A stretch of DNA of 64,000 bases from UBA5072 sp041737175 (GTDB lineage: Bacteria; Bacteroidota; Bacteroidia; Bacteroidales; UBA10428). The notes under the pieces are model-generated. The model saw only the letters and a list, made by a program, of their open reading frames with translations, was not told the origin of the DNA and did not search any database. The stretch is taken from assembly GCA_041737175.1 (NCBI GenBank), contig JBGSSF010000034.1, positions 124,001 to 188,000 of the forward strand, read 5' to 3'. Shown one piece after another: positions 25,811-34,412 of this stretch. A program made the translations under genes and the position numbers. How positions within the stretch are numbered: position 1 is the stretch's first letter; every line of letters begins with the position of its first letter.

Positions 25811-26752
25811 ATGTCTTTGCCAAAAATAATCAATACATGGAATGAAATCCGTTACCGGATTGTTGTTTTGAGCAGATCAATCCGGGCAGGCATTATTCTC
25901 TCGTTCCTGTTTTTTACCTGTCAAGCCCAGACAACCAATAAAAACTACCCTGTACAGTCGAGCCAGTTCATGTATGCTTATTCGCTCATCAATCCATCAA
26001 GCATTGGTATTAACTCAAATTATGAGGTTCTGATGGGATATCAGCGACCCGTTTCCGGTTTCACAGGCTTATCAACGTATTTCTGCAACCTTAGTTTTGT
26101 ACCCTATAAAATCAGGGCATCGGCAAAAAGCAAAAACATCGCCGGTCTGCGGTTTTTTAACGACAATGAAGGAGCCTATATCAACAGGATGCGGTTTTAT
26201 GGTATGTATTCTTTTCATACCAGAATTAACAGTCGGCTCAGTTTTGCGGGCGGCATTGATTTTGGGGGAATGAATTTCTCGGTAAAAGCTACCCCCACCA
26301 CCGAAGGGGCATCTGTATTTAAAGCAGATGCCAATACCGGCATTTGGGTATATAATGAAAAATTTCATTTTGGGTTTTCGGTGAATCAGCTTTTCAACAG
26401 CGTTTTTCAGCCTATTGACGAAAGAACTGTGCTTCCCACGCATCTCAATCTGACGGGTTCATACACCATTGTAAAGAATGATAATGTGGAATTGACACCC
26501 CATCTGCTGATTACCTATCCCTATTATTCAAAAACCGACATTCAGGCTGGTCTTCACGGATTATTCCTCGAAAAAATCATTGCTTCAGTAAGCTGGAATC
26601 ATAAGACCAGCGTATCGGCCATGCTGGGGGTGAATGATCTGACCATTTATAAAAGCAATATGAATATCATTCTGTCCTATGTTACCAATACAGGGAAGGC
26701 CGCTCTCGGTATCAACAAGCTGGAGATATCCATTTTATATTCTTTTCAATGA
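25811..26752 (+). CDS. PorP/SprF family type IX secretion-associated outer-membrane protein
   Basis: 313 residues. Signal peptide to about residue 38 (FFTCQAQ). The conserved start of the mature protein, FMYAYSLINPSSIGINSNYEVLMGY, with later QRPVSGF and repeated beta-strands (LSFAGGIDFGG, FHFGFSVNQLF, LTPHLLITYPYY, KLEISILYSF), is the PorP/SprF outer-membrane family. Such proteins partner individual large T9SS cargo proteins, often SprB-like ones, at the outer membrane. First gene of a same-strand run with the RHS-like lipoprotein (62 nt) and the SprB/gliding-tail protein (39 nt), its probable cargo. Divergent from the ECF sigma gene. Confidence 0.88.
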   Translation: MSLPKIINTWNEIRYRIVVLSRSIRAGIILSFLFFTCQAQTTNKNYPVQSSQFMYAYSLINPSSIGINSNYEVLMGYQRPVSGFTGLSTYFCNLSFVPYKIRASAKSKNIAGLRFFNDNEGAYINRMRFYGMYSFHTRINSRLSFAGGIDFGGMNFSVKATPTTEGASVFKADANTGIWVYNEKFHFGFSVNQLFNSVFQPIDERTVLPTHLNLTGSYTIVKNDNVELTPHLLITYPYYSKTDIQAGLHGLFLEKIIASVSWNHKTSVSAMLGVNDLTIYKSNMNIILSYVTNTGKAALGINKLEISILYSFQ

Positions 26753-26814
26753 GCAAGGGGTTACTTTTCAGTTTCTGTTGTGAAGTTCAGTTGTAATCAA
26801 TAAACTAACTTCAT

Positions 26815-27810
26815 ATGAAAAAGGCAAATTTGAAATTCCTGTTATTCCTGTCAATCCTTTCGCTAGCCATTGCATGCGAGAAGGAAAACCTGACAGAAAG
26901 TGAAAGCCCGCAACCCGAAGATTCATTTCTTAAATCACTGGAAGGAGATACTACGATTTCCGATGTCCCGGATGTAGTGGTGGATGACACCATACTCATG
27001 GCCCAGGCTTTGGTGTCACAAAATCATGAAAACCTGCTGACATACACCTATGACCGGTCAGGCAGGCTGGATTATATCAGCTATATCAGGAAATGTGCAA
27101 TTACTCCTGCATCCGATGACAATCTTGTGCCCAGGTACACATACATGCGTGACAGGTTTGTTTATGGAAATTCAGGTCAACTCGCTGAGGTGCATAGATA
27201 TACCCTGACTGAAAAACCGCAGGAGACAAACCTGAACCTGGTAGAATACTTTAAGTACAATTCCATCGGACAATTGGAACAGATCATTACGAGAAGGCCT
27301 GATGTATCCTACAAGTGGGATAAGTTTGAATACCTGTTTTATGACCCATCCGGGAACATGATCCGGAAGCTTGTAAGGGAACCCGGTCAGCCGACGCTTT
27401 ACTTTAGTTATTCCTACGACAAATCGAACAGGCTGGTCAGGGTAACGGGTTATACCAATGAGATTAACCGCTTACTGTTTGTCTGTGACTTGTTTTACGA
27501 TAGCTTTGATAACATTGAACGCAAAGAGTTTTATTACCCGATGATGACTACAAGCGCAAGTGAGAATGATGTGGTAAGGAAATGGGTTGTGTATTACAAG
27601 TATGATAATTACAACAACCCGTTTAAAGATCTCAAACTCCCGGTTGCATCCCTGTTCGAGTGGATGGATTTGGTATCAACGAATAATATCAGGGCGATCT
27701 TATTTGACAATGGTTCATTGGACAGAATGGTATATTACAAATACCGCTATAACAATACAGGCTACCCGGTGATGCGTTTCAGAATAAGCCCACTGACAAT
27801 GGATGAGTAA
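26815..27810 (+). CDS. Lipoprotein with RHS/YD-like repeats
   Basis: 331 residues. Lipoprotein signal with Cys21 (LSLAIACEKE). After an acidic stretch (about 25-60) come several tyrosine-rich, YD/RHS-like units: YTYDRSGRLDYIS (about 76-88), FVYGNSGQLAEVHRY, FKYNSIGQLEQI, YDPSGNMIRK, YSYDKSNRLVRVTGY and YYKYRYNNTGYPV. This is a beta-rich extracytoplasmic protein without a toxin domain. It lies between PorP/SprF and the SprB-like cargo, so it may be an accessory surface lipoprotein of that secretion unit. No enzymatic role is apparent. Confidence 0.75.
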   Translation: MKKANLKFLLFLSILSLAIACEKENLTESESPQPEDSFLKSLEGDTTISDVPDVVVDDTILMAQALVSQNHENLLTYTYDRSGRLDYISYIRKCAITPASDDNLVPRYTYMRDRFVYGNSGQLAEVHRYTLTEKPQETNLNLVEYFKYNSIGQLEQIITRRPDVSYKWDKFEYLFYDPSGNMIRKLVREPGQPTLYFSYSYDKSNRLVRVTGYTNEINRLLFVCDLFYDSFDNIERKEFYYPMMTTSASENDVVRKWVVYYKYDNYNNPFKDLKLPVASLFEWMDLVSTNNIRAILFDNGSLDRMVYYKYRYNNTGYPVMRFRISPLTMDE

Positions 27811-27849
27811 ATGGAATAATTAGTAAATTTGAATGAACTAAAACCTGCA

Positions 27850-29187
27850 ATGGTATCCTTTCTCAGGCATATTATCCCGGCTTTTTGCCTTTTTGGTGTG
27901 ATTGACCTGTCAGCCCAGGATGTTCCCTGGCTCACACCTTCCGCATCCCTGAATGCAGTGCCGCTGACTATCAATTGCATTCCCCGGGCAGATGGTCAGT
28001 CCCTGCGTGAAGGTGATTACATTGGGATATTTAACGAGCAGAACAAATGCTTTGGACTTGCCCGGTGGAAGGATACCATTACTTTTAATATAACAGTCTA
28101 TGGATCTGATGGTACAATAGATGGATTTAACACCGGAGAAAAACTTACAATGAAGATCTGGCTCAGCGATGAGGATTGTATCCTGGAAAAACTATCCCAG
28201 GTAGCTTCCGATAATCCGCTGGTTTTCTCCAATGCAGTAACCAACCGGATCAATGTGCTTGATTTTGAACGGCTGTCTGTTTCCTATCCTACGGAAGGTC
28301 ATTGTATGAATGAAGGGATCCTGTTACCTGATATGAATTATAGGACGGATGATTTGCATTTTACCTCAACATCAGGCATAAACCTGAATCTTACCTCAGG
28401 AGCCGTTGATCCGTTGAGAAGTTCACCTGGCACATACGCGATCGAAATGAATTCGGGAACCTGTTTAACCAATAATAAGCTGACCCTGACATTGAAAGAT
28501 TTTCCGCGCTTTTCATCTCCTCTTCCGGATACGGTATTGTGCGGGGAAGAAACTCTGGAGATAGCTTTGACCAATGAGTATGCTTCCGTTCAGTGGTCAA
28601 CCGGGGCAACCACACCCCGGGTGAATCTGGAGGAACCGGCAACCGTGTGGTATTACGTCACAAACAGCCAGGGATGTGGCAACGCCGACACTTTCGTCAT
28701 CAGGCAGATTGCCATTAAAAAACTTGAATATATCGTGGACAAGGCGGATTGTTACCAGAAGGGAAGGATCACGATCGGTGAAAGTTATATTGAAAACGGA
28801 AGGGCACCTTACAGTTACATATTGAGCAATCAGCTTGAAAATCGTGAACAGGATGACCTGAGTGATGTTCCGGAGGGGGTGTACACGATGGAGGTGAGGA
28901 ATGCCAACGGATGTATTCTCCGGCACGCGCAAAAGATCATCGTAGAAAAGGATTGTCTGAATGATGTTCCCGTTTTTACACCCAATGATGACGGGCAGGA
29001 TGACAGGTATTTCATCAACCTTGAAGGGAAAATTAGAATTTTTGACAGGAATGGTACACTAAAGCGAAGGTTAACTGCCCCATGTTATTTCGATGGCAAT
29101 GATGAATCAGGCAGCCCGCTTCCCATGGGCGTATACATGGTAACCTCCGAAAAGGGAGAGAAAGTGGAATTGACCATAATCAGGTAA
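27850..29187 (+). CDS. Secreted protein with SprB-like repeat and gliding-associated C-terminal (T9SS) domain
   Basis: 445 residues from the ATG at 27850 (MVSFLRHIIPAFCLFG, signal peptide ending LSAQ); the TTG at 27829 would add seven residues. The middle holds Ig/PKD-like beta domains (about 145-290; VQWSTGATTPRV). Residues about 293-366 form a SprB-like repeat (NGRAPYSYILSNQ, PEGVYTMEVRNANGC) and 368-445 a CHU_C/gliding-associated tail (VFTPNDDGQDDRY, LPMGVYMVTSEKGE, ELTIIR). FTPNDDGxxD is a strong marker for type B T9SS cargo. Probably secreted and attached at the cell surface through the adjacent PorP/SprF protein. It may be an adhesin or matrix protein. The same tail is found in the anti-sigma protein. 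Confidence 0.85.
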   Translation: MVSFLRHIIPAFCLFGVIDLSAQDVPWLTPSASLNAVPLTINCIPRADGQSLREGDYIGIFNEQNKCFGLARWKDTITFNITVYGSDGTIDGFNTGEKLTMKIWLSDEDCILEKLSQVASDNPLVFSNAVTNRINVLDFERLSVSYPTEGHCMNEGILLPDMNYRTDDLHFTSTSGINLNLTSGAVDPLRSSPGTYAIEMNSGTCLTNNKLTLTLKDFPRFSSPLPDTVLCGEETLEIALTNEYASVQWSTGATTPRVNLEEPATVWYYVTNSQGCGNADTFVIRQIAIKKLEYIVDKADCYQKGRITIGESYIENGRAPYSYILSNQLENREQDDLSDVPEGVYTMEVRNANGCILRHAQKIIVEKDCLNDVPVFTPNDDGQDDRYFINLEGKIRIFDRNGTLKRRLTAPCYFDGNDESGSPLPMGVYMVTSEKGEKVELTIIR

Positions 29188-29224
29188 TTCAGCATCAGTC
29201 TCTCCCGTAGTTATCAATAGTTAA

Positions 29225-29947
29225 TCAGGGTTTCACAAAGATTGCCTCGTCAACCGGCACATTAATCTCTACTTTGGTAACGGTCATTGTCATGGCAAAC
29301 TGCCCGCCGGCCATGTCCATTTCCATCTTATGAGGGGCCGTATACCCGTTGGTTTCCTGGTAATCGGAGAATGTGATCACATTTTCAATCATCTGACCCT
29401 GCATTTCTGTCTGTTGAATGCTTTTGATAAGAAGAAATGTAGTCGGGTCAAAGAAATAGAGAGCTGATGAACTGTCGGGAAGTGTCATCTTCACTTTGAA
29501 GGCATTGACATCACCTACGGCTTCACTCTCCAGTAATTCTGCCTTGTATCCGATTTCGGCATAGTTGGTGAAAGGTCCACCGATAAATATATTGTCCTTT
29601 CCCTGGTTGTATTGTGCTTCGGGCATGGGTTCAGCAGCAGAGCTTCCGGCCATCGGATTGATGGTCCAGCCACCCTGATCGGTATAACAGGTAGCAATGA
29701 TATTTCCCATGATGTCCATCTCCTGTTTCATGCCTTTGCCATTCAGGGTTGTGGACTTGACAAGTCCCTGCATGCCCATGATTTCCAGAGTGCTTTCGGT
29801 ATAAAGGGAAGTGATTTTGCTCAGCTGATCTTTACCGCCAATCGCCTGAACGTATTTGGCAAGAACTTCATCGGCCGTCTGCGCTGAAATAAAGGAGGCA
29901 CCCATGAGTGCCAGAACAGAAAGTGCAAGTATTCTTTTGTTTTTCAT
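29225..29947 (-). CDS. Exported LolA-like protein of unknown function
   Basis: 240 residues with a signal peptide (1-22, FISAQ). The pattern TADEVLAKYVQAIGGKDQLSKI followed by alternating beta-strands ending in VPVDEAIFVKP is that of the LolA/LolB-like superfamily proteins abundant in Bacteroidetes. It lacks anything that would make it a bona fide LolA and more likely belongs to the outer-membrane lipoprotein-sorting-like hypothetical group. Stands alone between two divergent or convergent neighbours. The 230-bp gap to 30178 contains no clear element. Confidence 0.7.
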   Translation of the reverse strand: MKNKRILALSVLALMGASFISAQTADEVLAKYVQAIGGKDQLSKITSLYTESTLEIMGMQGLVKSTTLNGKGMKQEMDIMGNIIATCYTDQGGWTINPMAGSSAAEPMPEAQYNQGKDNIFIGGPFTNYAEIGYKAELLESEAVGDVNAFKVKMTLPDSSSALYFFDPTTFLLIKSIQQTEMQGQMIENVITFSDYQETNGYTAPHKMEMDMAGGQFAMTMTVTKVEINVPVDEAIFVKP

Positions 29948-30177
29948 GTTGTTGAAGATTAAGTTGAATCTACCGCAAGTTAATCAAGTATTTTAGTATT
30001 AAAAGAATTTTCTACGGATATTTTATTTCTTAGGTATACCTGATAATCAGATGCAATACATAAAGTTTACCCATCTATCCATAAAAACGTTCCCTTTGCC
30101 GATTTCATTTTTTAAGGCCCTGCCAGTTTCTGAACTTAGAATGATATTAATTTCTAAATCTTAAACAAATTTAGCGT

Positions 30178-30555
30178 ATGAAAAAGACATTGCTTTTAAC
30201 ATTTGTAGCATGGTTTGCACTTGTTTTGGCAGTTCATGCCCAGCCAGGCGGCGGACCGCCTTCGCCCGATGAAATGGCCAAAAGGGAAACGGAACAAATG
30301 AAATCGGGTTTGAACCTCACCACCGATCAGCTGCCCAAAGTGGAGGCCATTAACCTGAAATATGCCCAGAAAATGGGTGAAATGTTCCAGGCAGGTCCTC
30401 CCTCTGATTTTGCAGAAATGCAGAAAAATATGGAGGAAATTCAAAAAGCCAAAAGGGCAGATCTTGAAAAGGTTTTGACAGCCGATCAGCTGAAGAAGTA
30501 CGATCAGATGATGGAAGAACGGATGAAAAACAGACCAGGTGGTCCTCCGATGTAG
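30178..30555 (+). CDS. Small Spy/CpxP-like periplasmic protein
   Basis: 125 residues. Signal peptide (1-21, VHAQ) and a Gly/Pro-rich start to the mature protein (PGGGPPSPDEM). Then an all-helical region with two LT-type repeats (LNLTTDQLPKVEAIN, about 45-60, and LEKVLTADQLKKYDQMMEERM, about 98-118), the pattern of Spy/CpxP-family periplasmic chaperone or metal-stress proteins. Ends GGPPM. A long hairpin follows directly, so it is probably a single-gene transcript. The biological role is uncertain. Confidence 0.75.
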   Translation: MKKTLLLTFVAWFALVLAVHAQPGGGPPSPDEMAKRETEQMKSGLNLTTDQLPKVEAINLKYAQKMGEMFQAGPPSDFAEMQKNMEEIQKAKRADLEKVLTADQLKKYDQMMEERMKNRPGGPPM

Positions 30556-30583
30556 GATTGATTATTTGTTGAATGAATTTATG

Positions 30584-30627
30584 AAACACCTGTAGAGACG
30601 GATTGCAATCCGTCTCTACAGGTGTTT
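30584..30627. repeat. Perfect 44-bp palindrome (GAGACGGATTGCAATCCGTCTC family, copy 1)
   Basis: Two 22-bp arms (30584-30605 and 30606-30627) are exact reverse complements with no loop. The core is GTAGAGACGGATT/AATCCGTCTCTAC. It sits between the Spy-like gene (+) and the mtlD-like gene stop (30635, -) and probably acts as a bidirectional transcript end. A related palindrome occurs at 37740-37765. Confidence 0.85.
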
Positions 30628-30634
30628 TATTATA

Positions 30635-31834
30635 TCATTTCTTTGGGGAGACTTTCCGGGCAGTTGACAGTATTCGTTGTATTACCCTATGGTCATTTGC
30701 CGGATTTAAACCGCATATATGACTCAGAACATAGGCCAGGCCTTTTTTATCCAGGATACGGGAAAATTGAGCATCACTAGGCAACAGGTTTCCATTTTCA
30801 TCCCTGGCCTGAAAACAAAGTCCATAGGCAAAGGTCAGCAGGATTCTATTTACAGGTGACTTTATCTCCATGCCATCGATCAGTGGACTCAGGATCCTGT
30901 CATTGCGGTGCAGTTTTCGCTTTAGATCACAGCCTACCCTGAAAACGGTATCTCCGAGTGCACGATTGCTAAAACGAAACAGCAGATCATCCACATGATC
31001 CGTAAGATCTGCGGGGGTAAACTCGCCAGGGTATTTTCTCATCAGCACCTCAGCGCTTTGCAGCATGGCACTCCGGGCGAAATGTTTCACTGTTTTGTTT
31101 TTCAGTGCATCGGCCAGGTAAATAGCATTTGGTTCTGCCAGGAATCCTGCATAGGCTGCCGCAGCATGGCCAAAATTATGAATATGCGATTTACGGTCGA
31201 CCCAGGCTTTCATATTGTCCTTCGGAGCAAGTCCTGCGACATCAGGGATCGGATTTTTAAAAGCTTTTTTGTCGAGTATCAGTGTGTTGTAAGGTTCTGC
31301 ATATACCAGCAGGCAATCTTTTTCCTGGATTTCATTCTGCATAATCGGCACCATTTTGCCAATACTTGTTTCTACCAGACCCACCAATTCATTCAAAGGA
31401 AATTCTTTTCCCAGGATCTTTTGTAAAATGCCTTTCACATACTGATCGGCATCGCGAAGGTTTTCCGCCAAGATGATGTCAAGTGGTTTTTTACCATATA
31501 TCTTCCATCGAAGCTTCAGACCTTCGGCCAGTGTGGCAATAGCCTGCGGAAGCCCCTTCTGACCGACTGAAACGGCTGCAATATCGCAGTCAGATAATTC
31601 CATAGCCACTTTATCCACGTCTTTGCCTGATACACCCCGGACATTTTCAACATGCAGGATCTCATCTGCTCCGGCGCTCTTAATCACAACCTGATAGCCT
31701 TTACGGCTGTTCAATTCCCGGATGACCCGCTCGGCGATATCCACAAAAACCACTTCATATCCCGACCGGGCAAAAAGCTGACCGATAAAGGAACGTCCGA
31801 TCTTACCGGCACCAAAGAGAACCAGTTTTTTCAT
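30635..31834 (-). CDS. mtlD: Mannitol-1-phosphate 5-dehydrogenase-like polyol phosphate dehydrogenase
   Basis: 399 residues, slightly longer than E. coli MtlD (382). N-terminal Rossmann motif FGAGKIGRSFIG (about 7-18) and the long-chain polyol dehydrogenase active-site pattern KxxxxNxxH at Lys215/Asn220/His223. It would oxidise a hexitol or pentitol phosphate to a ketose phosphate with NAD+. Last gene of an operon with class II aldolase, FucI-like isomerase, FGGY kinase and DUF4432; its position suggests that a phosphorylated polyol, or the reverse reduction of a ketose phosphate, belongs to that pathway. The exact substrate could differ from mannitol 1-phosphate. 15 nt from the upstream gene. 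Confidence 0.75.
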   Translation of the reverse strand: MKKLVLFGAGKIGRSFIGQLFARSGYEVVFVDIAERVIRELNSRKGYQVVIKSAGADEILHVENVRGVSGKDVDKVAMELSDCDIAAVSVGQKGLPQAIATLAEGLKLRWKIYGKKPLDIILAENLRDADQYVKGILQKILGKEFPLNELVGLVETSIGKMVPIMQNEIQEKDCLLVYAEPYNTLILDKKAFKNPIPDVAGLAPKDNMKAWVDRKSHIHNFGHAAAAYAGFLAEPNAIYLADALKNKTVKHFARSAMLQSAEVLMRKYPGEFTPADLTDHVDDLLFRFSNRALGDTVFRVGCDLKRKLHRNDRILSPLIDGMEIKSPVNRILLTFAYGLCFQARDENGNLLPSDAQFSRILDKKGLAYVLSHICGLNPANDHRVIQRILSTARKVSPKK

Positions 31835-31849
31835 GCATTATTACTAAAA

Positions 31850-32857
31850 TCAGATATAGTCGCTAACCAGGACTTCAATCACATTGCTTGTACTTTCTCC
31901 CGGTTGCAGCATGGGTAAAGCGTTCTCGTCGCGGAGGGCTTTCCGTGATTTGCATAGCACATTACAGGGTTCGATCCCCAATACGTATTCACCATATCCC
32001 ATCATTTTCCACTCCGTTATATAAGGAAGCTGGTTCACATTGAAGATAATACTTACAGCAACTCCGGCCTGCTTGTTTTGCAGAGTGACCGTGGTTTCTC
32101 CCCGGGCATTGCCCTTCATGGTATGAAAAAAAACCTGTTCCAGGTATGAAGGCTGGGGCTTTATGAAGTTCCTGTATTCCTTTATCCCGGGAACAGCATT
32201 TGCGTCACGGGGTGAAGAATCCAGGGGGTCGATCACCAGTTCGGCATCCTCGGTCAGGAGAGGGTAACCAAGGTTCATGTGATAGAGAATGGTATAAGGA
32301 CTAGGAGCGCTCCCGAAATTGGTGATCCTGTCTTTAATACGGATCATGTTCTGGCCGCAGACAGAAGATATGTCACGTTCCATCCTCAGCTTGTTCCCAA
32401 AAATATAACCTTCTTCGATGATTCCCGTGACCCGGCAGATGTAATCATTGCCATTCCAACCCGACAGGTCGGAAAATTGCCTGGCAGGGAGTGTGGAAAA
32501 CCTCCCATGCAGTCCGAGTTGCTCGCCACCATCCTCACAGGGAGGGCCGAGGTAGGTTAGTCCGCAGGTAGTGAGCAGACCGGCGGCAAATGTGCGAAGC
32601 CAGCCAATCCCTTCCGGTTCATAGTATGCCGGGTGAGTTTCGCCATTGCAGGTAAGGTAAACCAGGTTCATTCCCTTGTAACTTGCCAGTGAAATATCCA
32701 TTCCACGGTCAGGCAGAATCGTGTACTGCAGTCCGCTCCCGGTATTTATATCAGTAGCCCTCAGTCCTCGTCCCCAGCCGTCGTTTAGTGTATAATGACG
32801 ACAACCACCCTGCTGGGAAAGGTTTCCGATGTATTTTAATTTTTCCGATTTATCCAT
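31850..32857 (-). CDS. DUF4432 aldose-epimerase-like protein
   Basis: 335 residues, no signal peptide. Matches the DUF4432 branch of the galactose mutarotase fold: start region LPDRGMDISLASYKGMNLVYL, HPAYYEPEGIGWLRTFAAGLLTTCGL, LHGRFSTLPA, FGSAPSPYTILYHMNLGYPLL, and the late LGIEPCNV. His residues in LHGR and YHMN and the late Glu are the likely catalytic positions. The family accompanies sugar-catabolic operons and probably acts on anomeric or related configurations of the incoming sugar. Fourth gene of the AraC-linked operon; 35 nt after the kinase. Confidence 0.8.
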   Translation of the reverse strand: MDKSEKLKYIGNLSQQGGCRHYTLNDGWGRGLRATDINTGSGLQYTILPDRGMDISLASYKGMNLVYLTCNGETHPAYYEPEGIGWLRTFAAGLLTTCGLTYLGPPCEDGGEQLGLHGRFSTLPARQFSDLSGWNGNDYICRVTGIIEEGYIFGNKLRMERDISSVCGQNMIRIKDRITNFGSAPSPYTILYHMNLGYPLLTEDAELVIDPLDSSPRDANAVPGIKEYRNFIKPQPSYLEQVFFHTMKGNARGETTVTLQNKQAGVAVSIIFNVNQLPYITEWKMMGYGEYVLGIEPCNVLCKSRKALRDENALPMLQPGESTSNVIEVLVSDYI

Positions 32858-32892
32858 GACATTACATGTAAAGTTTATAGAAAGATACGGAT

Positions 32893-34401
32893 TTAATCTG
32901 TTTGTTTTTCTGACCAGAATTGTTTCAGAACAGGATAAAGCTGTTTGTAGGTAATGAATTTCTTATCATAAATTATTGCATTTTCCGGATTAGGTGTGAA
33001 TTCCTCCGTTTTTGAAGTGTTATCCCTGAGTAATTCCAAAACAGGTATGTTTTCTGTGGCGCTCTTAGCGAGCATTGCTGCGCCAAAACATCCTGCTTCG
33101 CTGACGTCATGTACGATGATCTTTTTGTTCAGTACATCTGCCTTGAGTTGTGTCCATTTGGGATTACGGGTTCCACCCCCGGTAGCAATCAGTGAGTTGA
33201 TTTTCATTCCTGATTTCTCCATCAGCTGAAGATTCAGTTTCATTTCAAGGGCCACACCTTCGAGCAATGCCCTGGTTATTTCGCCTTTGGTGGTTGACAG
33301 CTGAAGCCCAATAATCGCTCCCTTGGCCCTGGTATCAAAATAGGGGGTCCCGGTGGCAGAAAAATAGGGCAGTACAAGCAGATCGGAAGGAAGGGAGGTC
33401 ATGGCATCCAGAAGAAGAGTATAGGTATTTTGCCCGGAACTTGCTGCCATGGCTTTTTCCGATTGTCCCAATTCATCGCGCATCCACCGCAGGATATTGC
33501 CTCCTGTCAGGCTGTAGGCAACACTGGTGTACTTCCCCCTGACAGTGAAATCATAGCAGCAAAGGTTATTCCTATGCAGCTCTTCTGAGAAGCTTGGCCT
33601 ATCAAGTATGGGACAGAAACATTCAACAGTGCCGGTGGCATACATGCACATACCTGTCTCAATCACCCCTGCCCCTAATGCCGCACAGGTTTGATCATGG
33701 CCACCGGCTACCAAAGTAACCCTATCCGTAAAGCCCACTTTAAGACCGTTTTCTGGTTTGATGATTCCGGTTATTTCGCCTGACGCAATGGGTATTGCCA
33801 GCTTTTCAGGCAGCAAACCGACAGCCTCGAGAATTTCTGTACTCCATTGGTGATGCAGAACGTCAAAAAGCATTGTCCTTCCTGCCAAGGGCCAGCTGAT
33901 CTTTGGCTCAAGCCCCATCCTGTAATGGAATAAATCTTCGAAGCACAGAAAATACCTGGCATTATTCCATATTTCAGGTTGATTTTCCTTAATCCAGATT
34001 ATTTTAAATAAAGTGAACAAAGGATGCGGTGTATGTCCTGTAATGTGATAGATTTTCTCATTTCCGAAACCGCTGCTCCAACTGGCTGCAATATCCCTTG
34101 CCCTGGAATCCGAAGAAACCATGGCATTCCCCAGTATTTTCCCATCACCACCGACCGGCGCAAACGCTTCTCCCTGGCTTGAGATACTCATAGCTTTTAC
34201 AGGATCGGAAACATTCTCATTTACCTCTGTAATCACTTCAAAACATTTAAAGATCACTTCTTCCGGATTGAGCTCCGCCCAGCCGGGATGAGGATGCAAA
34301 ACAGCATATTCCCGGAAGGAAGAAGCCAGTTCCTTCCCTTTGTCGTCAAATACAACCGCCTTGCATCCTCCGGTGCCTATGTCCAAACCCAGGTAACTCA
34401 A
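32893..34401 (-). CDS. FGGY-family carbohydrate kinase (xylulokinase-like)
   Basis: 502 residues. N-terminal phosphate loop LGLDIGTGGCKAVVFDDKG (about 4-20, Asp6-Gly-Thr), substrate-side segment SISSQGEAFAPVGGDG, GGHDQTCAALGAG in the middle (about 235), and the C-terminal ATGGGTRNPKWTQLKAD adenine-binding motif. It is closest to xylulokinase/gluconokinase-type members but does not decide the sugar. It should phosphorylate the ketose formed by the neighbouring isomerase. 11 nt after the isomerase stop; cytoplasmic. Confidence 0.88.
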   Translation of the reverse strand: MSYLGLDIGTGGCKAVVFDDKGKELASSFREYAVLHPHPGWAELNPEEVIFKCFEVITEVNENVSDPVKAMSISSQGEAFAPVGGDGKILGNAMVSSDSRARDIAASWSSGFGNEKIYHITGHTPHPLFTLFKIIWIKENQPEIWNNARYFLCFEDLFHYRMGLEPKISWPLAGRTMLFDVLHHQWSTEILEAVGLLPEKLAIPIASGEITGIIKPENGLKVGFTDRVTLVAGGHDQTCAALGAGVIETGMCMYATGTVECFCPILDRPSFSEELHRNNLCCYDFTVRGKYTSVAYSLTGGNILRWMRDELGQSEKAMAASSGQNTYTLLLDAMTSLPSDLLVLPYFSATGTPYFDTRAKGAIIGLQLSTTKGEITRALLEGVALEMKLNLQLMEKSGMKINSLIATGGGTRNPKWTQLKADVLNKKIIVHDVSEAGCFGAAMLAKSATENIPVLELLRDNTSKTEEFTPNPENAIIYDKKFITYKQLYPVLKQFWSEKQTD

Positions 34402-34412
34402 GATATTTTGTT

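Noticed and set aside
26815..27810. RHS/YD-repeat toxin
   Set aside because: Only short YD-like units are present, with a lipoprotein signal, no C-terminal toxin domain and no immunity gene.
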